The notes under the pieces: generated by a model | Seen by the model: only the letters and a program-made list of their open reading frames with translations | Told to the model about the DNA's origin: nothing | The model's database searches: none | From: Richelia sp. CSU_2_1 | GTDB lineage: Bacteria; Cyanobacteriota; Cyanobacteriia; Cyanobacteriales; Microcoleaceae | DNA: 46,720 bases | NCBI GenBank assembly: GCA_012034575.1 | Contig: JAAUPF010000034.1 | Coordinates: 1 to 46,720, forward strand | Reading direction: 5' to 3' | Program-made: the position numbers and the translations under genes | Shown here: in pieces, positions 8,519-18,113 of the stretch | Layout of the letters: every line of letters begins with the position of its first letter | Numbering within the stretch: the first letter of the stretch is position 1

Positions 8519-9183
8519 AATTAAGCCTTAGCGATTCATCTTTCGAGGACACCTTAGGACCACGCAGTGCCGTGTCCCTACTTTCCCTGGCATAGGCTTT
8601 CGATCGCATTACATACTTTATGCTTTTTGTCAACCCATTTTACTGAATTAGCGTTTTCAATGCTGCTGAGGTCGTTTGTCGATCGGCAACCTCACTCTTT
8701 CCTCACTCTTTGTGTAGAATTGTTAAGCATAGCGCTCAAAAATCCGTAAAAGCCGGAAACCCTGTGTTATCTTATATAGTAAGGATTTCAACAATTCCAT
8801 ACATTAAGTACAGCTAGATCGGCAGGCAGCTCGAGCGGTGTCTGTAAGAGCTTGGTAGAGCCAGCCTTGTTAGTCCGATCGCAGCCGAAACTTCTGACAT
8901 AAATTTTCAGCTTTTGCGGGGAGAAAATTGTCAGAAGTTAAGAGTAGGGCATTTTGCGTGCACGTTAGCTCGCCGTAGCTAAAGTGGACTACTTTCGGCT
9001 GTGCAAGCATGAGCAAAGCAGTAAATCAAGCAGTAAATAATTGTTGGTAGGAAACAGCTAGTTGTTTCCTCAAGCTCGATATGGAAAAGCACACTACAGA
9101 GCCCGAACTCGGTTTGGCGCGCTGACTGAATGTAGCAGGTTTTGAACGAGTCCTCCCCTACTCGACACGATGCTCCTCGACTT
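8519..9183 (+). ncRNA. Gene-free stretch with strong hairpins, candidate structured RNA
   Basis: No convincing protein frame. A long stem-loop lies at 8889-8939: outer arms AACTTCTGACA and TGTCAGAAGTT pair over 11 bases and, past a 3-base bulge, ATTTTC pairs with GAAAAT. Further perfect stems are at 8965-8982 (TTAGCT/AGCTAA) and 9049-9070 (AGGAAACA/TGTTTCCT, 6-base loop). This could be a small RNA or a long structured leader of the miniprotein gene at 9184. I do not recognise tmRNA, RNase P RNA, SRP RNA or a tRNA in it. Confidence 0.35.
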
Positions 9184-9315
9184 ATGGCTATGACTATGAT
9201 TTATCGCGATATTCCTCTAATTATTCCCATCCTAGCAGCGGGCTATGTAATGACTATTTATCTGCTGCTGATGCTAGCAGAACGCACCGCCAAAATCACC
9301 CGACTCGGGGAGTAA
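9184..9315 (+). CDS. 43-residue single-helix membrane miniprotein
   Basis: A short frame starting ATG at 9184 or 9196. It encodes a charged start (MIYRD), a hydrophobic helix of about 24 residues (IPLIIPILAAG onward) and a polar basic end (AERTAKITRLGE). The pattern is that of the small one-helix subunits common in cyanobacterial membrane complexes, but I cannot assign it to a known photosystem, cytochrome or NDH subunit. A palindromic hairpin follows 90 bases later. No strong ribosome site is visible, which lowers confidence. Confidence 0.5.
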   Translation: MAMTMIYRDIPLIIPILAAGYVMTIYLLLMLAERTAKITRLGE

Positions 9316-9404
9316 CCCTGGCGGGAAGCAAAATCCCCACCCTGGGGACGGCAACTCAAAGCTCAATCAAAACTGAATAATTCCTAATTATCAATATTAC
9401 AAAC

Positions 9405-9448
9405 CATAACCCTGCCTTGAATGCGATCGCATTCAAGGCGGGGTTATG
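9405..9448 (+). terminator. 44-base near-perfect palindrome centred on HIP1
   Basis: Two 22-base arms with one T/G mismatch, centred on GCGATCGC, run from CATAACCC to GGGTTATG. It would fold as a very stable hairpin between the miniprotein and the giant kinase gene. It is likely a transcription terminator, although an AT-rich stretch rather than a clean T run follows. Confidence 0.6.
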
Positions 9449-9600
9449 ATTTAAATAGAAGGCTGTGATTTTCTGGGGTGCGCCCGATCGACAAGTGCAG
9501 GAATAGCGGGTCAGTCGCTGCTACAAAAACCAGCGACTACACTAAAATAAACGCTACTGTTGCGCAACTTGCTCAACCGTCTCCATCAAAAACTACAGCT

Positions 9601-12600
9601 ATGCTCCACCTTCCCGGCTACAAAATTTTCCGGAAAATCTATGAAAGCGATAAATGCCTAGTGTACCGCGGGGTGCGATCGCGCGACGGAATAGCTGCAA
9701 TTTTCAAGGTACTCAAACAAGACTATCCGACTCCGGCAGAACTAGCCCGCTACAGACAAGAATACGACATCTTGCGCAGCTTAAATCTCAAAGGAGTTGT
9801 GACAGCTTACAGCTTAGAAAACTACGAGCGGACTCTGGCAATAGTTTTAGAAGATTTCGGAGGCGAATCCTTAAAAAGGCTGATGCAAGAGCGCAACTTT
9901 ACCCTGCAAGAAATACTGAGCATCGCCATTCAAATAGCCGAAATTTTAGGCGAAATTCATGCTGCAAATGCGATCCACAAAGATATCAACCCTGCCAACA
10001 TTGTTTTTAACCGCAACACCAAACAACTTAAAATCATTGATTTTGGCATTTCTGCTGTATTAAAGCCGCAAAAAATAGCGTCGCCCCCCCCCACAGAATT
10101 CCCAGAGTCCAGGAAAAATACCAATGTTTTAGAAGGCACGCTCGCCTATATATCTCCAGAACAAACTGGCAGAATGAACCGTTCTCTCGACTACCGCACG
10201 GACTTTTACTCTTTCGGCGTAACGCTGTATGAAATGTTCGCTAAAAAACTGCCCTTTGCCAACACCGACCCCAGAGAACTGGTACACTGCCACATTGCCA
10301 AACAGCCAATAGCACCAGAGAAAATCAATCCAGAAATTCCGCTGGCGCTGTCTGAAATCGTCATGAAGCTGTTAGCAAAAAATCCAGAGGAACGCTACCA
10401 AAGCGCCTGGGGTATCAAAGCAGATTTAGAAGAATGTTTAAACCAGTTGCAAAGATGCGGAACCATATCAGAATTTAGCCTCGGGAGTCGAGATATTTTC
10501 GACAAATTTCAGATTCCTGAAAAACTCTACGGACGGGAGAAGGAACTTGCAACTTTACTGGCAGCATTTGAGCGAATTAGCCAGCCTGCTGAAAATAAAA
10601 ATTCCACTGCCATGAAGCGCAGGGAGATGATGTTGGTAGCAGGTGATTCCGGCACGGGCAAGTCGTCGCTGGTTAAAGAAATTCAGAAACCTGTTACCGA
10701 AAAACGGGGCTATTTCATCGCAGGAAAATTCGATCGATTGCAGCAAAATATTCCTTATAGCGCCCTAGTTAAAGCCTTTCAGGGATCGATCCAGCAAATT
10801 TTAACAGAGAGCGAAACAAAGTTTCAAGAGTGGCGATCGAAATTATTAACAGCTCTCGATAATAACGCCCAAATCATTATTGATGTGATTCCCGAAGTAG
10901 AATCTATTATCGGTAAACAGCCTGCTGTGGAAGAATTGGGAACAACCGAGTCTCAAAATCGTTTTAATTCAGTTTTTCAAAAATTCCTGGGCGTATTTGT
11001 TTCTCAGGAACATCCCTTAGTAATTTTCTTGGATGATTTGCAGTGGGCAGACTCCGCTACGCTGCAATTAATCCAACTGATGATGGCTCGGGGAATGAGT
11101 GAGGAAGACAGTGAAAATTGTGATGTTTCCGAACCTAGAGCGGCGAGCAAATCATCTTCCGCATCCTCAGAATACCTGCTGGTAATTGGGGCATATCGCA
11201 ATAAAGAAATCGGTGCCGAGCATCCTTTGCTATCTGTAGTGGAAGAACTGCGAAAAGACGGGGTAAGGGTCGATCGAATTACATTACTTCCTTTAACAAT
11301 AGCGCAGGTTACTAATTTAATTGCTGATACATTGCGCAGCGACAATGTATCGGTAAAACCGCTGGCAGAATTAGTAATGCGGAAAACCAACGGCAATCCT
11401 TTTTTTGTGAGCGAATTTTTGAAGACACTGCACGCGCAAAACTTGATAACTTTTAACTTTCCTTACTGCATTCAGTCTGTTGATAATGCTGCTTCCTGTC
11501 CGAATTCGGAGCCCGAATGTACGGATAATTGGGACGGCTGTCAATGGGGTTGGCAGTGGGATATTGCTGAAATCGAGAAGGTGGGAATTACCAGTAATGT
11601 GGTGGAGTTGATGGTAAACAAATTGAAGCAATTGCCGGAGGCGACGCAGGAGGTTTTGCGCTTAGCCTCTTGTATGGGAACGGATTTTGATTTGCCAACA
11701 CTTTCGATTATTTGCCAAAAATCCGGGCAGTTAATTTCTGACACCCTCCAAGCTGCACTTGAGTCGGGTTTGATTTTGCCGGTGCCTGAGTTAAAGGGGA
11801 AATATAAGTTTTTGCACGATCGAGTGCGGCAAGCGGCTTATGCTTTAATTGAATCAAAAGATAAAAAAATATTTCACTTGCAAATAGGTTGCTTGTTGTG
11901 GGATAAATGCGATCCTGCTTTGCTGGCTGATGAAATCTTCAAAATTGTCGATCGTATTAATATAGGCATCACAGATAAGTGGATTTTAAAAACTCTAATT
12001 GTCGAGCAAGAAGAGCGAGATAAAATAGCTAATTTGAATTTAATTGCTGGCAAAAAAGCTAAGGCTTCAGGGGCTTACGGTGCTGCTGTCAAGTATTTAA
12101 CCGTAGGTCGGGAATTGCTGGCCGGTTCTAGCTGGCAAGAGCAGTATGAATTAACGTTAAATATTTATGTAGAAACGATAGAGTCAGCCTATTTAAGCGG
12201 CGAATTTGAGTTAGTGGAAAAGTTGGCAGATGCGGTAATCGAACAAGCTCAAACATTGACAGACAAACTCAAGGTTTATGAGGTAAAAATTAAATTATTT
12301 GCGGTACAAAGAAGATATCGAGAGGCGATCGCGATCGCCCTGCAAGTCCTCAACCGAGTCGGATTCAGCTTTCCCAAGGCTCCGAACCCGTCAGACATCC
12401 TGCGAGAGATGGAACAAACAGCCGTTAATTTAACAGGCAAAAATATCGACGACTTAATTAATTTACCCGCCATGAATTGTCCCGACAGGCTAGCAGCGAT
12501 GCGGATCGGAGCAAGTATAGTGCCGGTGGCTTTTCACGCTGCCCCGCAACTATTTTCCCTGCTGATTTTGTCGCAAGTTAATTCTTCAATTGTTGGGGGA

Positions 12601-15600
12601 AATTCACCCGTTTCGGCAGTTTTTGACGCGATTTACGGCGTGCTGTTAAATGGAGCATTTCAAGAATTTGAATCTGCGGAAAAATTTGGCAACTTAGCTT
12701 TAAACTTAGCATCTAAATCTACTGCCAAAAATCTCAAATGTCGCATATTGTATGTAATTGCTGTTGGTATCGTTCACGGCAAACATCATGTGAGGGAAAG
12801 TTTGTCAATGCTGCAAGAAGGCGATCGAACTGCCCGAGAAATCGGCGATTTAGAAATTGCCAGTTATTGCGCTAAAGAAAAGTTTCAATATTCCTATTTT
12901 GCAGGGCAGGAACTAACCAAATTAGAATTGGAAATAGCCGACTCCAGCCGCACGCTAACTAAACGAAAACAATCCCATAATTTGCTGTGCAACCAAATAT
13001 GCCATCAGGCTGTTGTTAACTTGCTAGGCGAGGCAGAAAATCCCTGCGAATTATCGGGTAAAGTTGTTGAAGAAGCCAGCCTGTTATCGCTGCTGGCTGC
13101 AGCGAACGATCGCACTGGATTTCACTACTTTTATTTGCACAAACTCATACTCTGTTATTTGTTTGGCAGCGGGCAGCAAGCACTAGAAGTTGCCGAAAAA
13201 TTCAGGAAATATTTAACCCAAGGAACTGGTTTTTTCACTGTACCTGTGTTTTATTTTTACGAGTCTTTGGCAGCACTAGCAGGCTATCCAGAAGCGGATA
13301 GCTTGGCACGAATTGCCCTGCTAAAGAGGGTAGAAAAAAATCTGGAAAAAATGCAGCAATTTGCCCAACATTCACCCGCAAATCACCTGCACAAATATTA
13401 TCTAGTAGAAGCAGAAAAGCATCGGGTGTTGGGAGAGAATTTCGAGGCGATGGAAAAGTACGATCGCGCCATTTCCCTAGCCAAAGAAAACAAATATATC
13501 AACGAAGAAGCCCTCGCTAACGAACTTGCAGCAAAATTATATCTCGACTGGGGGAAAGATAAAATCGCTCGAGTTTATCTAGCTGACGCTCACTACTGTT
13601 ACACTCATTGGGGGGCTAGGGCAAAAATTGATGAGTTAGAAATACGCTATCCTGCATTTTTAATCCGAGTTAATGCAACAACCAGCATTAACAGCGAATC
13701 CACCACAATTACTAATATTTCCAAAAGCACTCATACCGAAAAAACTTTCGATTTAGCGGCGGTGATGCTGGCATCTCAAACAATCGCTAGCGAAATCGTG
13801 TTAGATAAGCTGCTGGCAAAATTAATGAAAATTGCGATCCAAAATGCCGGAGCTCAAAAGGGATTTCTAGTTTTGGAAAACAAAGGTAGATGGCTGGTAG
13901 AAGCTTCGGGAACAATAGATGCCGATCGCATTGCCGTATTGCAGTCAATTCCGATCGAAGAATGCCTGCCAGTTGCCATAATTAACTACGTTGCCCGCAG
14001 CAAACAAAGCTTGGTCAAAACTAATGCTGCCAAACACGGAAAGTTTACCAGCGATCCGTACATCAAAAAACACCAGTCTAAATCGATTTTGTGCGCGCCG
14101 TTGCTGAATCAAGGTCAATTAATTGGAATCATTTATTTAGAAAACAATCTCATAAGTAGGGCTTTTACTGACGATCGCGTGGAAGTTTTACAACTGCTAT
14201 CGACGCAGGCGGCTGTATCGATTACTAATGCCAAGCTTTACGCAGAATTGCAGGAAAGTGAAAGCAAATTGACGCAATTTTTAGAAGCCGTACCCGTGGG
14301 AATAACCGTACACAACCCCAGCGGAGAAGTATCATATATCAATCAAACCGGACAGCGTTTGTTGGGTCAAATTGGAGCACCTCAAGCGACGATCGAACAG
14401 CTAGCATCGACTTGTCCGATTTACATAACAGGCAGCGAGAAACCTTGCGCGATCGAACAACTGCCAGCTTTGCGGGCTCTCCAGGGAGAAAATGTGACTG
14501 CTGACAATTTAGAAGTGCGCGGGGACAGCAAAATTGTTCCCTTAGAAATGCACTCGCAGCCGATTTTTGACGACAAAAACAATATCGTTTATTCGATTAC
14601 CGCTTTCACCGACATTAGCGATCGCAAACAAGCTGAAAAACTGCTAGCAGAGTACAACAGAACCTTAGAAATTCAAGTAGCCGATCGCACTCACGAACTC
14701 TCGCAAGCCCTGCAAAACCTGCAAGCAACCCAACAAGAACTGATTCAATCAGAGAAAATGGCAGCCCTGGGACAACTCGTTGCCGGAGTTGCCCACGAAA
14801 TAAATACCCCTCTCGGTGCGATCCGATCGTCCGTTGATAATTTGGCCGATTTCTTCAATCAAAAAATCTACGCTATGGCCGATTTTTTCCAAAGTTTGTC
14901 CCCAGAAGCTTACTCGGATTTGTTAATGCTGCTGCCCCAATCCCAAACGCAGTCGATCGGCATTTCTAACCGGGAAAAACGCCAATTTAAAAGAGCTTTG
15001 GCGCGGCAGCTAGCCAAAAAATCCGTACCGAATTGCGACACAGTAGCTGATACTTTAGTTGACCTCGGAATCTACGACAAAATTGAATCAATCTTGCCCT
15101 TACTCCAAAACCCCGATCGCGCCCATATTTTACAAAAAGCTTACCAACTTGCCACCCTGCAAAAAAGCACCAATACTATTATCACAGCTACAGATAGAGC
15201 GGCAAAAGTAGTATTTGCTTTGAAAAAATACTCTCGTTACAACTGTGCTGGCGAAAAGGTATCGGCCAGCATTACAGAAGGGATTGAAACAATTTTAACT
15301 CTTTACTACAATCAAATCAAACACGGAGTAGAAGTTATCAGAAATTATCAAGATTCTTTGCCCCCAGTCCTCTGCTATTCCGACGAATTAAATCAAGTGT
15401 GGACAAATCTGATTCACAATGCTTTGCAAGCAATGGAATATCAAGGGACTTTAACAATTGATGTCGGACAAGAAGGCAACAGCGTATCAGTTAGCGTTAC
15501 CGACAGCGGTAAAGGCATAGATCTGGAGATTATGCCCCGAATATTCGATCCTTTTTTTACTACAAAACCCGCTGGAGAAGGCAGCGGTTTGGGATTGGAT

Positions 15601-15699
15601 ATTGTGAGAAAGATTGTCGAAAAACATTCGGGTAAAATAGCAGTAACATCGGTGCCAGGTAAAACTACGTTTGTGGTGTCAATTCCGATCGCAGCTTAG
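9601..15699 (+). CDS. Ser/Thr kinase-AAA ATPase-GAF-PAS-histidine kinase
   Basis: A 2032-residue trifunctional signalling protein. The N-terminal eukaryotic-type kinase has HKDINPAN (Asp128) and DFG (147-149). An AAA-type ATPase has a Walker A with Lys354 and a Walker B LDDLQWAD near 477. A long helical repeat region follows to about 1380, then a GAF (about 1390-1550) and a PAS (about 1556-1675). The histidine kinase has an H-box AHEINTP (His1732), an N-box with Asn1940, and the G-box SGLGL. The segment between the H-box and the ATP domain is unusually long. I chose the ATG at 9601 because family members start with an L-P-G-Y motif and the GTG at 9478 lies too close to the palindrome. It opens the signalling cluster; no transmembrane segment is seen. 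Confidence 0.9.
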   Translation: MLHLPGYKIFRKIYESDKCLVYRGVRSRDGIAAIFKVLKQDYPTPAELARYRQEYDILRSLNLKGVVTAYSLENYERTLAIVLEDFGGESLKRLMQERNFTLQEILSIAIQIAEILGEIHAANAIHKDINPANIVFNRNTKQLKIIDFGISAVLKPQKIASPPPTEFPESRKNTNVLEGTLAYISPEQTGRMNRSLDYRTDFYSFGVTLYEMFAKKLPFANTDPRELVHCHIAKQPIAPEKINPEIPLALSEIVMKLLAKNPEERYQSAWGIKADLEECLNQLQRCGTISEFSLGSRDIFDKFQIPEKLYGREKELATLLAAFERISQPAENKNSTAMKRREMMLVAGDSGTGKSSLVKEIQKPVTEKRGYFIAGKFDRLQQNIPYSALVKAFQGSIQQILTESETKFQEWRSKLLTALDNNAQIIIDVIPEVESIIGKQPAVEELGTTESQNRFNSVFQKFLGVFVSQEHPLVIFLDDLQWADSATLQLIQLMMARGMSEEDSENCDVSEPRAASKSSSASSEYLLVIGAYRNKEIGAEHPLLSVVEELRKDGVRVDRITLLPLTIAQVTNLIADTLRSDNVSVKPLAELVMRKTNGNPFFVSEFLKTLHAQNLITFNFPYCIQSVDNAASCPNSEPECTDNWDGCQWGWQWDIAEIEKVGITSNVVELMVNKLKQLPEATQEVLRLASCMGTDFDLPTLSIICQKSGQLISDTLQAALESGLILPVPELKGKYKFLHDRVRQAAYALIESKDKKIFHLQIGCLLWDKCDPALLADEIFKIVDRINIGITDKWILKTLIVEQEERDKIANLNLIAGKKAKASGAYGAAVKYLTVGRELLAGSSWQEQYELTLNIYVETIESAYLSGEFELVEKLADAVIEQAQTLTDKLKVYEVKIKLFAVQRRYREAIAIALQVLNRVGFSFPKAPNPSDILREMEQTAVNLTGKNIDDLINLPAMNCPDRLAAMRIGASIVPVAFHAAPQLFSLLILSQVNSSIVGGNSPVSAVFDAIYGVLLNGAFQEFESAEKFGNLALNLASKSTAKNLKCRILYVIAVGIVHGKHHVRESLSMLQEGDRTAREIGDLEIASYCAKEKFQYSYFAGQELTKLELEIADSSRTLTKRKQSHNLLCNQICHQAVVNLLGEAENPCELSGKVVEEASLLSLLAAANDRTGFHYFYLHKLILCYLFGSGQQALEVAEKFRKYLTQGTGFFTVPVFYFYESLAALAGYPEADSLARIALLKRVEKNLEKMQQFAQHSPANHLHKYYLVEAEKHRVLGENFEAMEKYDRAISLAKENKYINEEALANELAAKLYLDWGKDKIARVYLADAHYCYTHWGARAKIDELEIRYPAFLIRVNATTSINSESTTITNISKSTHTEKTFDLAAVMLASQTIASEIVLDKLLAKLMKIAIQNAGAQKGFLVLENKGRWLVEASGTIDADRIAVLQSIPIEECLPVAIINYVARSKQSLVKTNAAKHGKFTSDPYIKKHQSKSILCAPLLNQGQLIGIIYLENNLISRAFTDDRVEVLQLLSTQAAVSITNAKLYAELQESESKLTQFLEAVPVGITVHNPSGEVSYINQTGQRLLGQIGAPQATIEQLASTCPIYITGSEKPCAIEQLPALRALQGENVTADNLEVRGDSKIVPLEMHSQPIFDDKNNIVYSITAFTDISDRKQAEKLLAEYNRTLEIQVADRTHELSQALQNLQATQQELIQSEKMAALGQLVAGVAHEINTPLGAIRSSVDNLADFFNQKIYAMADFFQSLSPEAYSDLLMLLPQSQTQSIGISNREKRQFKRALARQLAKKSVPNCDTVADTLVDLGIYDKIESILPLLQNPDRAHILQKAYQLATLQKSTNTIITATDRAAKVVFALKKYSRYNCAGEKVSASITEGIETILTLYYNQIKHGVEVIRNYQDSLPPVLCYSDELNQVWTNLIHNALQAMEYQGTLTIDVGQEGNSVSVSVTDSGKGIDLEIMPRIFDPFFTTKPAGEGSGLGLDIVRKIVEKHSGKIAVTSVPGKTTFVVSIPIAA

Positions 15700-16657
15700 T
15701 TCTCTAGTTCGGGAAAATTTCAATCTAAAATCTGTAGCAGGAGTTAGGAGTTATCTGGAAAGCAGATCCAAGGTTTCAGCAATTATTAATGCCCGAATTG
15801 CCCTGGCAATTGCTATAAAATATAAGCAGCATTGCGTCCGCCATGTGGTGATGGTAGGCGAGGAGGGATATTTAGCCGGAGTCGTAACGCCAAATAACCT
15901 GCTGCACGCTTTAGATCCGGTAGAAATGCACGCTAATGTTGAGCTGTTAGAACACACAGTAGCCGAACAAACCCAGGAGTTGATGACAGTGAACGAACGA
16001 TTGCAAAAAGAAGCGATTTTAAGAACGGAAGTAGAGGAACAGTTGCGGCTTTTAAACGAAAATTTAGAAGAACAAATTAAGCAACGCACTTTAGAATTAA
16101 TTCGTGCCAACAGCCAGTTAAAGCAGGAAATCGCAGAGCGGGCAATTGCTGAATCAGAAGTACGCCGCCTCAATGCCGAACTCGAACAGCGAGTCGCAGA
16201 ACGCACGGCACAACTAGCAGCCAGCAACGCAGAATTGCAACAAGAAATTAGCGAACGCCGATTGCTAGAAGAAAAACTGCATTTTTCGGAAAATAAAGTG
16301 CGCGCCATTTTTGAAGCGATGACCGACATCGTACTCGTGCTCGATCGCCGCGGTAATGTCGAAGTTTTGCCCACAAATACGGCGGCTTTTGGCGAAGCAG
16401 ACCTAGATCTAGTCAACCAGACGATCGCGCATTTTTTTGATGACGAAAACCCAGATAACTGGTGGCTGGTAATTCAGCAAGTTTTAGACACCCGAGAAAC
16501 GTTCAATTTCGACTACAGCTTAAAAGTTGGCGGTCGAGAAGTTTGGTTTGCAGCCTGCATTTCTGTACTCTCAAAAGATGCAGTGATTTGGGTAGCCCGC
16601 AATATCAGTCTCCGCAAATTAGCAGAGTCAGCCCTGTGCAAAAAAATGAAGAACTAG
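15671..16657 (+). pseudogene. CBS fragment-coiled coil-PAS, 5' part of a split histidine kinase
   Basis: This frame starts with no good initiation codon (TTG at 15671, inside the previous gene). It encodes the end of a CBS domain (VRHVVMVGEEGYLAGVV), a long coiled coil with repeated AERT and QEIAER-like units (about residues 95-205), and a PAS domain. It ends at a TAG just after an A7 run at 16640-16646. One extra A there would continue without interruption into the kinase frame that follows. The first CBS half appears to be missing as well. It is likely the front of a CBS-PAS-histidine kinase broken at both ends, unless the A7 run allows slippage. Confidence 0.7.
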
Positions 16658-17661
16658 CTAACACTTTGCAAGAACTGCAACGCACCCAGCAAGAACTCGT
16701 TCAATCGGAAAAAATGGCAGCCCTCGGACAGCTAATTGCCGGAGTCGCCCACGAAATCAATTCTCCCCTAGGGGCAATTCGATCGTCCGTTCAGAACATT
16801 GCCGACTTCTGGGTCGAAAACTTGCAACAATTGCCGGCATTTTTCCAGAAACTATCCCCAGAAAGGCAGCAAGATTTCTTTGCCCTACTGCGCAGGTCGA
16901 GCCAAGAAGGCGATACATTATCCAGTAAAGAAAAGCGCCAGGTGAAAAAAGCAGTCCAGCGCCAATTAGAAGCAGAAAAAATTGACGGTGCTGACAGCTT
17001 GGCCTGCACTTTATTAGATATCGGTATTGTAACGGAAATCGCAAGTTTTTTCCCTTTGTTGAAAGACAGGGACAGTGCAAATATTTTACAAACCGCTTAC
17101 CTATTTGCCTCCGTGCAGCAAAGCACTAAAAATATTGCTACAGCTACCGATCGCGCCGCCAAAATCGTTTTTGCTTTAAAAAGTTACTCTCGTTACGACC
17201 AATCCGGCAGCAAAGTCCTCGCTAATATTACTGACGGCATTGAAACTGTTTTAACACTTTATCACTACCAAATCAAACAAGGCGTTGAAGTAGTCAAAAA
17301 ATATGGTAACGATCTGCCCTCTGTGTTATGCTATCCTGATGAACTAAATCAAGTTTGGACAAATTTACTTCACAATGCTTTACAAGCAATGGGCAACAAG
17401 GGGGTATTAACAATTGATGTAAAACAGCAAGCAAGCAGTATTTGCACCAGCATTACCGACACAGGTGGAGGCATACCTCCCGAAATTATGCCGAGAATCT
17501 TCGAGCCATTCTTTACCACTAAGCCCCCTGGCGAAGGCAGCGGATTGGGATTGGATATAGTGCAGAAGATTGTTGAAAAACATCAGGGCAAACTGCAAGT
17601 CGAGAGCGCGCCGGGAAAAACCAAATTTACTGTTGAATTACCCATTAAAACTAGCGATTGA
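16636..17661 (+). CDS. Histidine kinase module, 3' part of the split gene
   Basis: A 341-residue kinase core from a GTG at 16636, which overlaps the end of the upstream frame by 22 bases. The frame is open back to 16462, but that part is a shadow of the upstream PAS. Coiled coil, H-box SEKMAALGQLIAGVAHEIN, a long helical insert, N-box NLLHNALQAM, and G-boxes DTGGGIPPE and GEGSGLGLD are all intact. It closely resembles the kinase end of the preceding giant protein, including the insert, so the two modules are paralogues. It could be made by reinitiation at the GTG or by slippage at A7. Otherwise it is a silent remnant. A lone receiver gene follows 53 bases later. Confidence 0.75.
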   Translation: MQKNEELANTLQELQRTQQELVQSEKMAALGQLIAGVAHEINSPLGAIRSSVQNIADFWVENLQQLPAFFQKLSPERQQDFFALLRRSSQEGDTLSSKEKRQVKKAVQRQLEAEKIDGADSLACTLLDIGIVTEIASFFPLLKDRDSANILQTAYLFASVQQSTKNIATATDRAAKIVFALKSYSRYDQSGSKVLANITDGIETVLTLYHYQIKQGVEVVKKYGNDLPSVLCYPDELNQVWTNLLHNALQAMGNKGVLTIDVKQQASSICTSITDTGGGIPPEIMPRIFEPFFTTKPPGEGSGLGLDIVQKIVEKHQGKLQVESAPGKTKFTVELPIKTSD

Positions 17662-17714
17662 CTGCGGTCGATCGCTGCAATAAAACCGCAACTTTAGCAA
17701 AGGAACAAAAATAA

Positions 17715-18113
17715 ATGCCCAAGCCAGTAATTTTATGTGTGGATGATGAAGTGGTAGTTTTAAACAGCTTAAAAATCCAACTAAAAAAAGAGTTTGGCGA
17801 CGATTACCTGTATGAAGTAGCAGAAAATGCCGATGAAGCTCTCGAAATAATTGAAGAACTGAAAGAAGAAGAAGAAAGCGATATTCTGGTGATAGTATCG
17901 GACTGGTTGATGCCCGGTCTCAAAGGAGATGAATTTCTAATCCGCGTCCACAAAAAGTATCCCAAAATTGTGAAAGTCATGCTGACAGGTCAAGCAGACG
18001 AAGTAGCAATAGAACGGGTCAAAAAGCAAGCTAATTTGCACCGCTGCTTGTACAAACCGTGGGACGGCAAAGAATTAGTTGAAACTATCAAATCCGGTTT
18101 AGAAAAAATATGA
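17715..18113 (+). CDS. Single-domain response regulator
   Basis: A 132-residue receiver. It has the acidic pair Asp10/Asp11, the phospho-acceptor Asp63 (VSDWLMPG), the switch Thr in MLTGQ and Lys in YKPWD, so it should be phosphorylatable. There is no output domain, and a very acidic helix (EELKEEEESD) precedes the acceptor strand. Its sequence is similar to the first receiver of the next gene. It shares ATGA with the next start, which indicates translational coupling. It is likely the receiver for the kinase module just upstream or a relay into the hybrid kinase downstream. Confidence 0.88.
   Translation: MPKPVILCVDDEVVVLNSLKIQLKKEFGDDYLYEVAENADEALEIIEELKEEEESDILVIVSDWLMPGLKGDEFLIRVHKKYPKIVKVMLTGQADEVAIERVKKQANLHRCLYKPWDGKELVETIKSGLEKI

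Noticed and set aside
8567-8749. 60-residue plus-strand frame
   Set aside because: No ribosome site, Cys/His/Leu-rich random composition and no recognisable feature.
8820-9180. tRNA, tmRNA, SRP RNA or RNase P RNA
   Set aside because: No cloverleaf, no tag-peptide frame and none of the conserved RNase P or SRP sequences could be found.
9478-9600. 41-residue N-terminal extension of the giant kinase from GTG
   Set aside because: It is low complexity, begins 29 bases after a likely terminator and precedes the conserved LPGY start of the family.
15751-16416. 221-residue frame on the minus strand
   Set aside because: It lies opposite the coiled-coil and PAS coding region, is Ser/Arg/Cys rich and has no domain; it is a shadow of the plus-strand codons.
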